This document shows positions 23,867 to 32,390 of a stretch of DNA of 36,624 bases, in pieces. A program made the position numbers and the translations under genes. How positions within the stretch are numbered: position 1 is the first letter of the stretch; every line of letters starts with the position of its first letter. The notes below the pieces were generated by a model that was not told the DNA's origin, made no database searches, and saw nothing but the letters and a program-made list of their open reading frames with translations. The DNA comes from Armatimonadota bacterium (GTDB lineage: Bacteria > Armatimonadota > Armatimonadia > Armatimonadales > Armatimonadaceae), in assembly GCA_026392155.1 (NCBI GenBank), contig JAPLCP010000073.1, positions 1 to 36,624 of the forward strand. The letters run 5' to 3'.

Positions 23867-26800
23867 GCTGCCTGGATAAGTCGTAGAGTCGGGGGGGCGA
23901 GCCTCTGGGTTAGCTCCTCCGCGAGGGTCTTGACAAACGGCTCCTGGATTAAAAGATGATGGTCGCCGGGGATATCGCAGATCTCGACCTGCGGAAGTAC
24001 CTCACCCCAGAACAGGTGCGCATCCCACGGCTCACTGTGCTCTTGTGCTCGGAACAGAGTCACAGGGGCATTGTAGACTTCTGGGAAGTGCGCATGGATC
24101 GCCGTTTCTTGTGCTTGACGAACCCGACCTAGTGTCTCCCAGAACGCCTGCTCCGGCTCGGCGTTTACCATAGGTTTCAGCCGATCCTGCACTTTCTGAA
24201 GGCGACGTTTCAGATACTCGCCTTGGCTCTTGGTGTCGAGCTTGCGGAACATATTAAAGTGGGCCGCGAGCCGCTGCTTGGTGGTCTCGGGGTTGGTGAA
24301 CTCTGGGTTCTGGCGGTGGTACTCGGGGGCGTAGCTGTCGAACATGCTGACAAACTCTACCACATGCCCGTTGCCTCGAAGCACACGTGCCACTTCCAGC
24401 GCGACAATTCCACCGGACGAGAACCCCGCAAGACGATAGGAGCCGTCCGGGTATTGCTGGCGAATCAGCGCAGCATAGTCTTGGGCCATGGCGCACATAG
24501 ACTCGTGGGGCTCCGTCTCACCGTCCATACCCGCCGCCTCGATGGCAAAGACCGGCTGATCGTCTCCGAGGTGCTTGGCGAGATCCTGGTAGAGCACGAC
24601 GATCCCCTGGACATGATGGATCAGAAAGAGCGGCGTGCGGCTGCCTTTAGGATTGATAGGGACGAGCGTGCCGCGCGCCATCTCCCCCGGCTCGTTCCTC
24701 GCCGTCCCCTCTTCCCCAACGGCTCGCACGCTCGTGGGAAGAGGGGCAATTCGTGCCGCGATTCCATTGGGAGTGGGGGTTGCAAAGAGGGCCGAGAGCG
24801 GGAGGCGCTTGCCAAACTCCGTCTCAATTCGGGCGAAGAGGCGAATGGCTTTGAGTGAGTCACCGCCCAGAGCGAAGAAGTCATCGTCGGGGGCGACGGA
24901 CTCTAGCCCGAGGGCTTCGGCGAACAGGGCTTCTAGTTTTCCGACTGAACCCACCCCGCCTTGGCCATCTCCCCGGCTTCGCCGACCCTCTTCCTGTGGC
25001 GCTCGTACCTCGCTAGGAAGAGGGTTGATGAGAGTGAGTTTTGCTTTATCTACTTTGCCATTTGCATTGAGTGGCAGCGCGTCTACGGAGACAATCGTGG
25101 ACGGAACAAGGTAGGGTGGAAGTGCGAGCTGGAGGGCTTGCTTTAGTGTGTTTGGTTCCACCTCAGCTACCACATAGGCAACCAGAGTGCGGCTGCCGTG
25201 GGTATCTGTGGGGGCGAGGGCGGCAGCTTCGTGGACGCCAGGGAGACGACAGAGGGCTGCTTCAAGCTCCCCTAGCTCGACACGATTCCCGCGAATCTTG
25301 ACTTGTGCATCGGCGCGGCCGAGGAACTCTATGCAGCCGTTGGGTTGCCAGCGTGCCAGGTCCCCCGTGCGATAGAGGCGCTCGCCACGCACCTCGACAA
25401 ACGTCTCCGTCGTGCGCTCGGAATCGTTGTGGTAGCCGAGGGCGAGGCCATCGCCGCCTGTGCAGAGCTCCCCGACAATCCCAATCGGGCAGGGTTGCCT
25501 GTTGGCATCGAGAATCCGAACGGTGGTGCCCGTGATGGGCTTGCCAATCGGAATGCTCACGCCCTGCGTGTCGGCCTCCGTGATGGCATGGACACAGGTA
25601 AATGTCGTGTTCTCCGTCGGTCCGTAGCCATTGAAGAGGCGCGTCTGGGGGAGTGCCTGTATTGCCCTTGACACGTGCGGCGTTGAGAGCACGTCACCGC
25701 CAGCCAGAAGCTGCCGAACCCCCGTAAAGTCCGAGAGGCCACTGTCTACCAGCGCATGGAATAGCCCCGCCGTGAGCCAGAGCGTCGTGACGTTGTTTTT
25801 ACGCACCGTCTCCCCCAGCTCTGAGAGGGTCAGCGGCCCCTCAGGAGCAACCACCAGTGTGCCGCCGTTGAGGAGCGGCCCAAAGATCTCCAGAAGCGTC
25901 GCATCAAAGGCGAAGGCAGAATGGAACAGAAAGGTTTGGTTGCCAAACTCCAGCCAGTCGGCGCCTTTGACGAGCCGTGCGATAGCCTTCTGCGTGACCT
26001 GCACGCCCTTCGGCGTGCCCGTGGAGCCCGAGGTGTAGAGGAGGGCGGCCAACCCTCCTCCCTTCGCTTCGCTCTTCCCTCCTCCGGGTGCCCTCTGGGC
26101 GTTTGGGAGGAGGGCTGTGGAGGAGGGCTCAATCACTGCGACTGCACCACTATGATTGCGCAGCCACTCGCGGCGCTCGTCGGGGTAGGTGGGGTCTATG
26201 GGAATATAGAACGCCTCGGCACTCAGAACTCCCAGAACACTCGTAATGGTCTGGAGCGACCGAGGAAGCTCGATGGCGACGCCTTGACCGTGCTGTACTC
26301 CCAACTCCCGGAGCTGTGCGGCAAGCGTATCGACGCTCAATTTCAGCTCGGCGTAGGTGAGGGACTGCGTGCCATCGGTGACGGCGACGGCATCTGGCGT
26401 TTTCGTGACTTGCTCGGTGAAGAGTGTTGCGAGCGGTGCAAAGCTTCGTCCCACTTTTCCACCATCGCCCCAAGTTGTGAGCTGTGCAGATTCGGTAGGC
26501 ATGAGCAGGGGAAGCGTGGCGATCTCGCTCTCAGGCTGCGCCAGAATGCCTTCAAGAAGCGTCTCAAAGTGGGCCAGCCAGCGCGTGATAGTCTCGGCGA
26601 GGAAGAGATCGGTGTTGTAGCTCGCCTCCACCTCAATTGTCTTGCCATCGTCCACTAAGTTAAAGCCCAGCTCGAACTGGTAGGCGACACGGGGGGCTTT
26701 GCTCATGTGGCTGCTAAGACCGACGAAGCCCAAGTCGCCGCCACCAGTGCGCTCTAGGTTGAACGTGGTCGAGATCAGTGGGTTGCGGCTCGGGTCGCGG

Positions 26801-29800
26801 GGCAGGTTCAGGGCGCTGACCAGAGTTCCAAAGGTGCAGTCTCTATGGTCGAAGGCATCGAGAATCTGCCGCTTGCGCCCTGAAAGAAGTTCGGTAAATA
26901 CGCCATCGCCTGCAACACGGATGGGCAAGAGATTGACGGCGTGGCCCACGAGAGGCGCGTCGGTCTCGACGGTCGTTTGGCCCGCCGAGGGCACACCGAT
27001 CACGAGCTCACTCTGGCCCGTGAGGCGGTGCAGGAGGGTCTCGTAGGCGGTGAAGAGGGTTGCAAAAAGAGTCGCACCTTGCTTGCCCGAGAACTTGCGG
27101 AGCGGTGCTACCAGGCTCTCAGGGAGAATACGGTGGATACGGTCGCCACGGTAGGTAAAGACTGCGGGGCGGGCGTGGTCGGTGGGGAGTGCGAGCGGCG
27201 TGAGGTCACCCGTCGTGAGCTGCGCCTTCCACCAGGTGAGATCAAAGTCGTTGCGGGGCTTCTGGGCGAACTCGATAAAGCTGTAGGGGGCGGGTAGGGG
27301 CTTACCCGCCATGCCCTTGGCAAGCTCATCCAGCACCACTGCCCACGACCAGCCGTCGCAGATAATATGATGCGCCGTCAAAAGCAGAACATGTCGATCC
27401 CCCCCCTGCCCCCGTCCAACGGGGGGGAGACAAGGTAATTCCTCATTGTCCCCCCCACCCAGAGGGTACCCGGCGGGGGGTAGGGGGGAAGTTAAGCGCA
27501 CGAGCCGGGCCCGCAAAAGCGGCCCGTGCGCCTGGTCAAAAGGGTGAGATGCTTCGTCTTTCTGGAGCTGTGCAAGCCCAGCCTCATCCGTCTCTGTTAT
27601 CGGGACATCGAGAGTCAGCGAGGGGGCGATGGTCTGCGTGGTACCATCTTCGCTAAAGCTAGCACGGAGGGCATCGTGCCGCTCGACAATGCGCTGGAGG
27701 CTCTGGTTGAGCTTCTCGGTATCCAAGTCTCCGTCGAGGTGCACTCCAATCGACTCGTTGTAGGACAGTGATGCGGTCTCGCTCTCGTGGGCTGCTAGCC
27801 AGACCTCGCGCTGCTGCGGCGTCGTGGGAAGTGTCACCGGCGCGGGCGGCGTTAGAAAGCCTGCCTCTGCCATGGCGGCGCAGGACTGCTCGAAGGCATC
27901 AAGGATAAAGTCTAGGTCCGCATCAGTGTGCTCCGTGGACAGGAACGATGGACGGTTCTCCCAGATATGGACGTTGCGCAGCCGCAGGTGGAAGTGGAGC
28001 AGGCCACCCACTGTCGCGCCGTGGGTATTGAGATAGAACATCGAGCGGAAGCGCTCCAGCGGGAAGGGGACGCCCCACTTCTTGAGGATGGCCTCCAGCT
28101 TCGCCCCGAACTGCTCGCCCCTAGCCGAGATCCGCTCGGCGATATTGGGGTCGGCATTCAAGCGATCCAGCACGGCGTTGGCGGCGGCCATGGCGATAGG
28201 ATTGCGGACAAACGTCCCCGCGAAGAATGTCATCCCCACCGATGGGAACGAGTCATCACCGTACTCCCACTGCCCACCATCGAAGGCGTCGAGGAACTTG
28301 GCTTTCCCTGTGAGGGCGCCAATCGGGATGCCCGCCCCCAGGATCTTGCCAAAGGTCTGCATGTCCGGCTCGATCTCATAGACACCCGCCGCGCCACGGC
28401 GGCCTAGTCTAAAGCCATTGACGATCTCATCAAAGACAAAGGCGATCTCATGCTCGCTGGCCAGCGAGCGGAGCGTCTTGACAAACTCATAGGGGCGCAG
28501 GTCGGGGTGACGGCTCTGCACCGGCTCGACCAAGATGGCTGCGATCTCCCCCGCGCGCTGACGGATCGTCTGGAGCGCTTCGTCGGAGCCGTACTCCAGA
28601 ATAATCGTCTCGCTCACCGCCGAGTTGGGAATCCCCGGCGCGATGGGGAACGACTTGCCACGGCCATTGCCCCGCACCAAGACTTCGTCGTGGACCCCGT
28701 GGTAGGCCCCGGAGAACATGACTACTTTATCGCGGCCCGTGACTGTGCGTGCGGCGCGGACCGCGGCCATGACCGCCTCGGAGCCCGTGTTGCAGAAGAT
28801 CGCCCGCTCGGCCCCGACATAGGCGCAGAGCTTCTCCGCCACGGGGCCTGCCAGCGGCGACTGCGGCCCGACCTCGATTCCTAAATCAAGCTGCTTCTTC
28901 ACGGCTTCGATCAGAAAATCGGGCCCGTGTCCAAAGAAGTTCAGCCCAAAGCCCATGGTCATATCGACATACGTATTGCCGTCGATATCGACAATCTGGC
29001 TTCCCTTGGAGCTCTTGGCGACAATCGGGTAGATCAGGTCTTTCCAGAACGGCTTGAACCCCGCCACCGCACGCGGATCGGAGAGTTTCTGCCGGTGCTG
29101 GATCGTGTACTCACGGGATTTTTGGGTCTTGGCGAGGTACTGCGCCGTCAGCTCCGCCAGATGCGCTTTTTGTTGTGGCGTGAACGCATCGGTGGCGGTC
29201 TTCTGGATCGGACGGAATGGCCCGTGGTTGGTATTTGCATCCCCCGGCGCGCTGCGCTCGTTCCTCGCTCCACTGCCGACCCCTTCGGCAAGCGAAGGGA
29301 TATTGGGCGCAGATGCGATATTCAGCGTCGGCTTGGCAGGCTCTGGTACCGCGACAGGAACGGTTTGGGCCGTCACCACGCCACCCGACAATAAGGCTAG
29401 CTGTTGCTGCATAATGGCGAGCTGCTGGGCGACGAGGGACTCTACACCTGAACCCACCCGGCTACTCGCAAAACTCGCATCCACCCTCCCTTGAGCCAAG
29501 GGAGGGTCGGCGAAGTGAGGAACGAACGAAGCCGGGGTGGGTTCAGTGAGTGCGGGCTGCGGACTGGGAGCAAGCTCGGGAGCCAGCAAGCCATCCACGT
29601 AGCCTGTCAGCGCGGCGGGTGTCGAGAGCTCCTCCATGAGCTGGCGGAAGGCGAGGCTTACCCCAAACTGCTTAGCGAGGGCTTGTGCGGCTTGTGTTAA
29701 GAACAGAGAGTCAAAACCCAGCTCAGAGAAGCTGGCATCGGTGGCGATCTCGCTGGCGTTCATGCCCGAGAGGTCGGAGAGGGTCTCCTGAATCTCGGCG

Positions 29801-31089
29801 AGCAGGCGGGGTTTTCGGTCGGGGGCGGTTTGTGTGGACATAGGCGTCGTGATTTCGTGGGTGATTTCGGTTTGTTTCGGCTCGGCAAAGTAGCGCTGGC
29901 GCTCAAAGGGATAGGTTGGCAACCCGACGCGGCGGGCGGGCGTCGGCTCGGGCAGTGTTGCTCCAGCAGCCCAGAGCTGGGCCAGAGGGTCGTCGTCGGT
30001 AGTGAGTGTGCGTGGCTTCTCTGGGCGCTGCTTTACCAGCGTTGTGAGGATGCGCCCCGGTCCGCACTCCACAAAGATGTGGCTTGGGTTGGCAACCAAG
30101 ACCGAGAGAGCGTTATCGAAGCGCACCGCATGGCGTAGCTGCTCGGCCCAGTAGCGCGGCGACATCGCGTCGTCTGTGGTTAGCCAGGTTCCTGTGCGGG
30201 TCGAGACAATGGGGAGTGTGGGCGCATGGCGTGGCACGGATGCCACGTAGCGCTCGAACTCCTCGAGAATCGGCTCGGTCATTGTGGAGTGGAAGGCGTG
30301 TGATGTCTTGAGTCGCTTACCTGCAACTCCCGTCGCTTCAAGTGCTTCGATCTGCTCAAATGTCCCAGAGGCCACACAGAGCTGTGGGCCATTCACAGCT
30401 GCCAGCGAGAGCCCGAATTGTTCAAAGAGAGGAGCCGCCTCGGACTCGGGCAGGCGGACGGCGAGCATGGCTCCACCAGGAAGGCTCTGCATCAACCGCG
30501 CCCGCTCAGCAAGAATCGTGAGTGCATCGGTGAGCGAGAACACCCCCGCCAGATGCGCCGCGACATACTCCCCAAGGCTGTGGCCCAGCAGGGCGCTCGG
30601 CGTGATTCCGTGTGCTTCGTAGTACTTCGCTGAGGCGTAGGCGATCGCAAAGAGCGCGGGCTGCGTAATGGCAGTCTGGCTGAGCGCGGCTTCGTCGTTG
30701 CCGAAGATGATCTCGCGGATATCGAGGCCGAGTGGCGCTTTAAGAATCTCGGCGCACTCGTCTACCGCGGCGCGATACTCGTCACTGCGCTCATAGAGCT
30801 GCTTGCCCATACCGCAGCTCTGCGCGCCTTGGCCAGGGAACAGAAAGACCACGGACGGACTCTCGATAGCCTTGCCCCATGCTCCGCGCTTCTTGTCCGT
30901 AAGCGCCGCAATCGCATCGGCGTGATCGGCGACACTCACCGCGCGTCGATGGGCAAACTCCCGCCGCCCGACCCGGAGCGTGTATGCAACATCCGTCAGA
31001 GAGAGCTCGGGGTGCTTCTCCAAGTGCTGCGCCAAGTTCGCTGCCGCGTTTTCAACGGCAGCTTCGGAGCGTGCGGAGAGGGTGAGCAA
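23863..31089 (-). CDS. Hybrid PKS-NRPS megasynthase part: AT-ACP-AMT-C-A-PCP-TE
   Basis: As it stands this frame starts at a TTG (31089) with no ribosome binding site and encodes 2408 residues. It reads as the continuation of the KS frame upstream after a one-base slip near 31113, giving one protein of about 2838 residues. Order, in this frame: AT (about 78-370; GHSLGEY nucleophile, HAFH malonyl motif), ACP (about 420-505; LGFDSL), PLP aminotransferase (about 640-1075; Lys in FGKILGAGIPIG), condensation (about 1085-1515; HHIICDGWS), adenylation (about 1555-2015; YTSGSTGTPKG), PCP (about 2050-2110; GGDSLKA) and thioesterase (about 2150-2400; GFSSGG). Adenylation pocket residues D-A-L-W-L-G-G-T-F match the valine code. 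The KS-AT-ACP-AMT-C-A-PCP order is that of iturin/mycosubtilin MycA and, in part, microcystin McyE, where the AMT makes a beta-amine from a beta-ketothioester. Confidence 0.92.
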   Translation of the reverse strand: MLTLSARSEAAVENAAANLAQHLEKHPELSLTDVAYTLRVGRREFAHRRAVSVADHADAIAALTDKKRGAWGKAIESPSVVFLFPGQGAQSCGMGKQLYERSDEYRAAVDECAEILKAPLGLDIREIIFGNDEAALSQTAITQPALFAIAYASAKYYEAHGITPSALLGHSLGEYVAAHLAGVFSLTDALTILAERARLMQSLPGGAMLAVRLPESEAAPLFEQFGLSLAAVNGPQLCVASGTFEQIEALEATGVAGKRLKTSHAFHSTMTEPILEEFERYVASVPRHAPTLPIVSTRTGTWLTTDDAMSPRYWAEQLRHAVRFDNALSVLVANPSHIFVECGPGRILTTLVKQRPEKPRTLTTDDDPLAQLWAAGATLPEPTPARRVGLPTYPFERQRYFAEPKQTEITHEITTPMSTQTAPDRKPRLLAEIQETLSDLSGMNASEIATDASFSELGFDSLFLTQAAQALAKQFGVSLAFRQLMEELSTPAALTGYVDGLLAPELAPSPQPALTEPTPASFVPHFADPPLAQGRVDASFASSRVGSGVESLVAQQLAIMQQQLALLSGGVVTAQTVPVAVPEPAKPTLNIASAPNIPSLAEGVGSGARNERSAPGDANTNHGPFRPIQKTATDAFTPQQKAHLAELTAQYLAKTQKSREYTIQHRQKLSDPRAVAGFKPFWKDLIYPIVAKSSKGSQIVDIDGNTYVDMTMGFGLNFFGHGPDFLIEAVKKQLDLGIEVGPQSPLAGPVAEKLCAYVGAERAIFCNTGSEAVMAAVRAARTVTGRDKVVMFSGAYHGVHDEVLVRGNGRGKSFPIAPGIPNSAVSETIILEYGSDEALQTIRQRAGEIAAILVEPVQSRHPDLRPYEFVKTLRSLASEHEIAFVFDEIVNGFRLGRRGAAGVYEIEPDMQTFGKILGAGIPIGALTGKAKFLDAFDGGQWEYGDDSFPSVGMTFFAGTFVRNPIAMAAANAVLDRLNADPNIAERISARGEQFGAKLEAILKKWGVPFPLERFRSMFYLNTHGATVGGLLHFHLRLRNVHIWENRPSFLSTEHTDADLDFILDAFEQSCAAMAEAGFLTPPAPVTLPTTPQQREVWLAAHESETASLSYNESIGVHLDGDLDTEKLNQSLQRIVERHDALRASFSEDGTTQTIAPSLTLDVPITETDEAGLAQLQKDEASHPFDQAHGPLLRARLVRLTSPLPPAGYPLGGGDNEELPCLPPVGRGQGGDRHVLLLTAHHIICDGWSWAVVLDELAKGMAGKPLPAPYSFIEFAQKPRNDFDLTWWKAQLTTGDLTPLALPTDHARPAVFTYRGDRIHRILPESLVAPLRKFSGKQGATLFATLFTAYETLLHRLTGQSELVIGVPSAGQTTVETDAPLVGHAVNLLPIRVAGDGVFTELLSGRKRQILDAFDHRDCTFGTLVSALNLPRDPSRNPLISTTFNLERTGGGDLGFVGLSSHMSKAPRVAYQFELGFNLVDDGKTIEVEASYNTDLFLAETITRWLAHFETLLEGILAQPESEIATLPLLMPTESAQLTTWGDGGKVGRSFAPLATLFTEQVTKTPDAVAVTDGTQSLTYAELKLSVDTLAAQLRELGVQHGQGVAIELPRSLQTITSVLGVLSAEAFYIPIDPTYPDERREWLRNHSGAVAVIEPSSTALLPNAQRAPGGGKSEAKGGGLAALLYTSGSTGTPKGVQVTQKAIARLVKGADWLEFGNQTFLFHSAFAFDATLLEIFGPLLNGGTLVVAPEGPLTLSELGETVRKNNVTTLWLTAGLFHALVDSGLSDFTGVRQLLAGGDVLSTPHVSRAIQALPQTRLFNGYGPTENTTFTCVHAITEADTQGVSIPIGKPITGTTVRILDANRQPCPIGIVGELCTGGDGLALGYHNDSERTTETFVEVRGERLYRTGDLARWQPNGCIEFLGRADAQVKIRGNRVELGELEAALCRLPGVHEAAALAPTDTHGSRTLVAYVVAEVEPNTLKQALQLALPPYLVPSTIVSVDALPLNANGKVDKAKLTLINPLPSEVRAPQEEGRRSRGDGQGGVGSVGKLEALFAEALGLESVAPDDDFFALGGDSLKAIRLFARIETEFGKRLPLSALFATPTPNGIAARIAPLPTSVRAVGEEGTARNEPGEMARGTLVPINPKGSRTPLFLIHHVQGIVVLYQDLAKHLGDDQPVFAIEAAGMDGETEPHESMCAMAQDYAALIRQQYPDGSYRLAGFSSGGIVALEVARVLRGNGHVVEFVSMFDSYAPEYHRQNPEFTNPETTKQRLAAHFNMFRKLDTKSQGEYLKRRLQKVQDRLKPMVNAEPEQAFWETLGRVRQAQETAIHAHFPEVYNAPVTLFRAQEHSEPWDAHLFWGEVLPQVEICDIPGDHHLLIQEPFVKTLAEELTQRLAPPTLRLIQAA
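24678..24746. repeat. Palindromic element, CCGGCT family, in PCP-TE linker
   Basis: CCCCCGGCTCGTTCCTCGCC precedes a hairpin with arms CCCCTCTTCC and GGAAGAGGGG. In the protein it encodes the linker PLPTSVRAVGEEGTARNEPG between PCP and thioesterase. It is closely related to the copy at 24946-25024, including the PLPxxVRAxxEEG peptide. Confidence 0.75.
24946..25024. repeat. Palindromic element, CCGGCT family, in A-PCP linker
   Basis: Begins TGAACCCACCCCG, contains CCCCGGCTTCGCCGACCCTC, and ends with a hairpin of arms CCCTCTTCC and GGAAGAGGG. It encodes PLPSEVRAPQEEGRRSRGDG between the adenylation core motif A10 and the PCP. The TGAACCCACCCCG end is identical to the end of the full-length copy at 29449-29545. 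Confidence 0.75.
26053..26127. repeat. Palindromic element, CCCTCCTCC family, inside the adenylation domain
   Basis: On the coding strand CCCTCCTCCACAGCCCTCCTCC is followed, after a spacer, by CGGAGGAGGG and GGGAGGAGGG. It encodes the peptide STALLPNAQRAPGGGKSEAK just before the A3 motif YTSGSTG, a place where adenylation domains tolerate variable loops. The same opening sequence recurs at 32701-32748. Confidence 0.65.
27396..27493. repeat. Poly-C palindromic element, in frame inside the condensation domain
   Basis: Two hairpins with C-runs and G-runs of 6-8 bases separated by ATTGTC. It encodes about 32 residues (SPLPPAGYPLGGG through PPVGRGQGG) inserted between LRARLVRL and RHVLLLTAHHIICDG, segments that are normally almost adjacent in condensation domains. 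The reverse complement shares TTCCCCCCTA, CCCCCG, GGGGGGGACAA and AGGAA with the intergenic copy at 10289-10393. Confidence 0.8.
29239..29299. repeat. Palindromic element, CCGGCT family, in ACP-AMT linker
   Basis: CCCCCGGC, GCTCGTTCCTCGCTC and TGCCGACCC precede a hairpin of arms CCCTTCG and CGAAGGG. It encodes IPSLAEGVGSGARNERSAPG in the long linker before the aminotransferase. Same orientation as the copies at 24678 and 24946. Confidence 0.65.
29449..29545. repeat. Full-length palindromic element with terminal inverted repeats
   Basis: TGAACCCACCCGGCT (29449-29463) and AGCCGGGGTGGGTTCA (29530-29545) are inverted repeats bounding 97 bases. The interior has a hairpin (CCACCCTCCCTTGAGCC and its partner AAGGGAGGGT) followed by CGGCGAAGTGAGGAACGAAC. 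It is inserted in the opposite orientation to the other three copies in this gene, yet still in an open frame, encoding TPASFVPHFADPPLAQGRVD after the ACP. The structure is that of a miniature inverted-repeat element. Confidence 0.75.
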
Positions 31090-32378
31090 GGCTCGCCCGT
31101 TGGACGGGGGCTGGGGGGGAGGAGAGGTGCTTCACTCACCACCACATGGGCGTTGGTGCCGCCAAAGCCAAACGAGCTGACCCCGGCGATTCGCGGCTCG
31201 GTTTGCCAGGGGCACAGCTCCGTATTGACGAAGAAGGGGCTGGTGGCCCACTCGATCTTGGGGTTGGGCTTGTTAAAGTTGATCGCGGGAGGAAGCTGCT
31301 GGTGCTTGAGCGCAAGGATCGTCTTGATCAGCCCGGCCACGCCCGAGGCGACATCGAGGTGCCCGATATTGGGCTTGAGCGTACCGAGGGCGCAGAACTG
31401 GGTCGCTTCGGTTGTCTCACGGAACGCACGGGTGAGTCCCGCAATCTCAATCGGATCGCCGAGCGGGGTGCCGGTGCCGTGCGATTCGACGTAGCTGATC
31501 TCGTCGGCGCTGACTCCTGCGAGAGCCTGCGCCATGGCGATGACTTCGGACTGGCCAGAGATGCTCGGGGCGGTGAAGCCTGCTTTGTCGGCACCGTCGT
31601 TGTTGATTGCCGCGCCACGGATCACGGCATGGATGGTATCGTTGTCTTTGAGCGCGTCTTCGAGACGCTTGAGGACAACCACGCCCACACCTGACCCGAA
31701 GACCGTGCCGTTGGCGCTCTCATCGAAGGCGTGTACGGAACCGTCGGGGGAGAGAATGCTACCCGGAACATAGGTGTAGCCCGTCTCTTGCGGCGAGTAG
31801 ATCGCCACGCCACCGGCGAGCGCCATGTCGCACTGGTAGGACTGGAGCGCATTGACGGCATTTACCACAGCGACTAGTGAGGTAGAACAGGCGGTGTTCT
31901 GCGCCATCGCCGGGCCGCGTAGGCCAAGCTTGTAGGCAACCCGAAGCGCGACATAGTCCTTCTCGTTGCCCAGCATCACCGTGATCGCACCCGCAGTGCG
32001 CTCTAGCTCAGGGTTCTGGCGCACCAGATGCCAGTAGGTGTTGTTGCTCATGCCCGCCCAGACACCAATGTTGCCGGGGAAGCTCTCGGGGACATAGCCC
32101 GCGTCTTCCAGAGCGCTCCAGCACGCTTCGAGAAAGACACGCTGCTGAGGATCGGTGGCTTCGGCCTCACGGGGCTGGAAGCCAAAGAAGCCCGCATCGA
32201 ACGCCTCGGCTCCCTCTAAGGTGCCGCGCACGGGTACATAGTGGGGATCGTCGGTGGCGGCGAAGCGCTCTAGCGAGCAAACCCCCTGGCTTACATTTTG
32301 CCAAAATGTCTCCAGATCAGGGGCACCAGGAAAGCGCCCTGTTATCCCCACAACCGCGATACCCTGAATTTCGTCCAT
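30996..32378 (-). CDS. Ketosynthase part of the hybrid megasynthase
   Basis: The start at 32378 has GGAG five bases before ATG and lies 12 bases after the A-PCP gene. The ketosynthase fills residues 1-420: active-site Cys 164 in NTACSTSLVAVVNAV, His in ESHGTGTPLGDPIE and His in KPNIGHLDVASGVAG are all present, so it should be able to condense. It is expected to take the aminoacyl group from the A-PCP protein and join it to malonate held by the ACP. After SEAPLLPP the frame continues for about 40 residues without resemblance to a KS-AT linker (HAPKLPLKTRQRTWRS) and stops at 30996. Reading one base back at the C-run 31119-31113 leads instead to QPPSNGRALLTLSARSEAA, the normal linker into the AT domain. 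Confidence 0.9.
   Translation of the reverse strand: MDEIQGIAVVGITGRFPGAPDLETFWQNVSQGVCSLERFAATDDPHYVPVRGTLEGAEAFDAGFFGFQPREAEATDPQQRVFLEACWSALEDAGYVPESFPGNIGVWAGMSNNTYWHLVRQNPELERTAGAITVMLGNEKDYVALRVAYKLGLRGPAMAQNTACSTSLVAVVNAVNALQSYQCDMALAGGVAIYSPQETGYTYVPGSILSPDGSVHAFDESANGTVFGSGVGVVVLKRLEDALKDNDTIHAVIRGAAINNDGADKAGFTAPSISGQSEVIAMAQALAGVSADEISYVESHGTGTPLGDPIEIAGLTRAFRETTEATQFCALGTLKPNIGHLDVASGVAGLIKTILALKHQQLPPAINFNKPNPKIEWATSPFFVNTELCPWQTEPRIAGVSSFGFGGTNAHVVVSEAPLLPPSPRPTGEPCSPSPHAPKLPLKTRQRTWRSTWRSTPSSL
31092..31120. repeat. Truncated poly-C element at the KS/AT frame break
   Basis: On the coding strand a T and seven C residues, AG, then CCCCCGTCCAACGGG. The copy at 27396 has the same sequence with eight C residues (and TG for AG), read on the opposite strand. 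The one-base difference in the C-run is exactly what separates the KS and AT frames. Confidence 0.75.
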
Positions 32379-32390
32379 AACTCTCCGCCT

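Noticed and set aside
24223-24858. Plus-strand frame of 211 residues opposite the thioesterase region
   Set aside because: Antisense shadow; the minus-strand TE and PCP motifs are unmistakable.
27396-27493. Possible CRISPR or tandem repeat array
   Set aside because: The C-rich blocks are paired hairpin arms without regular repeat-spacer periodicity, and no cas gene is present.
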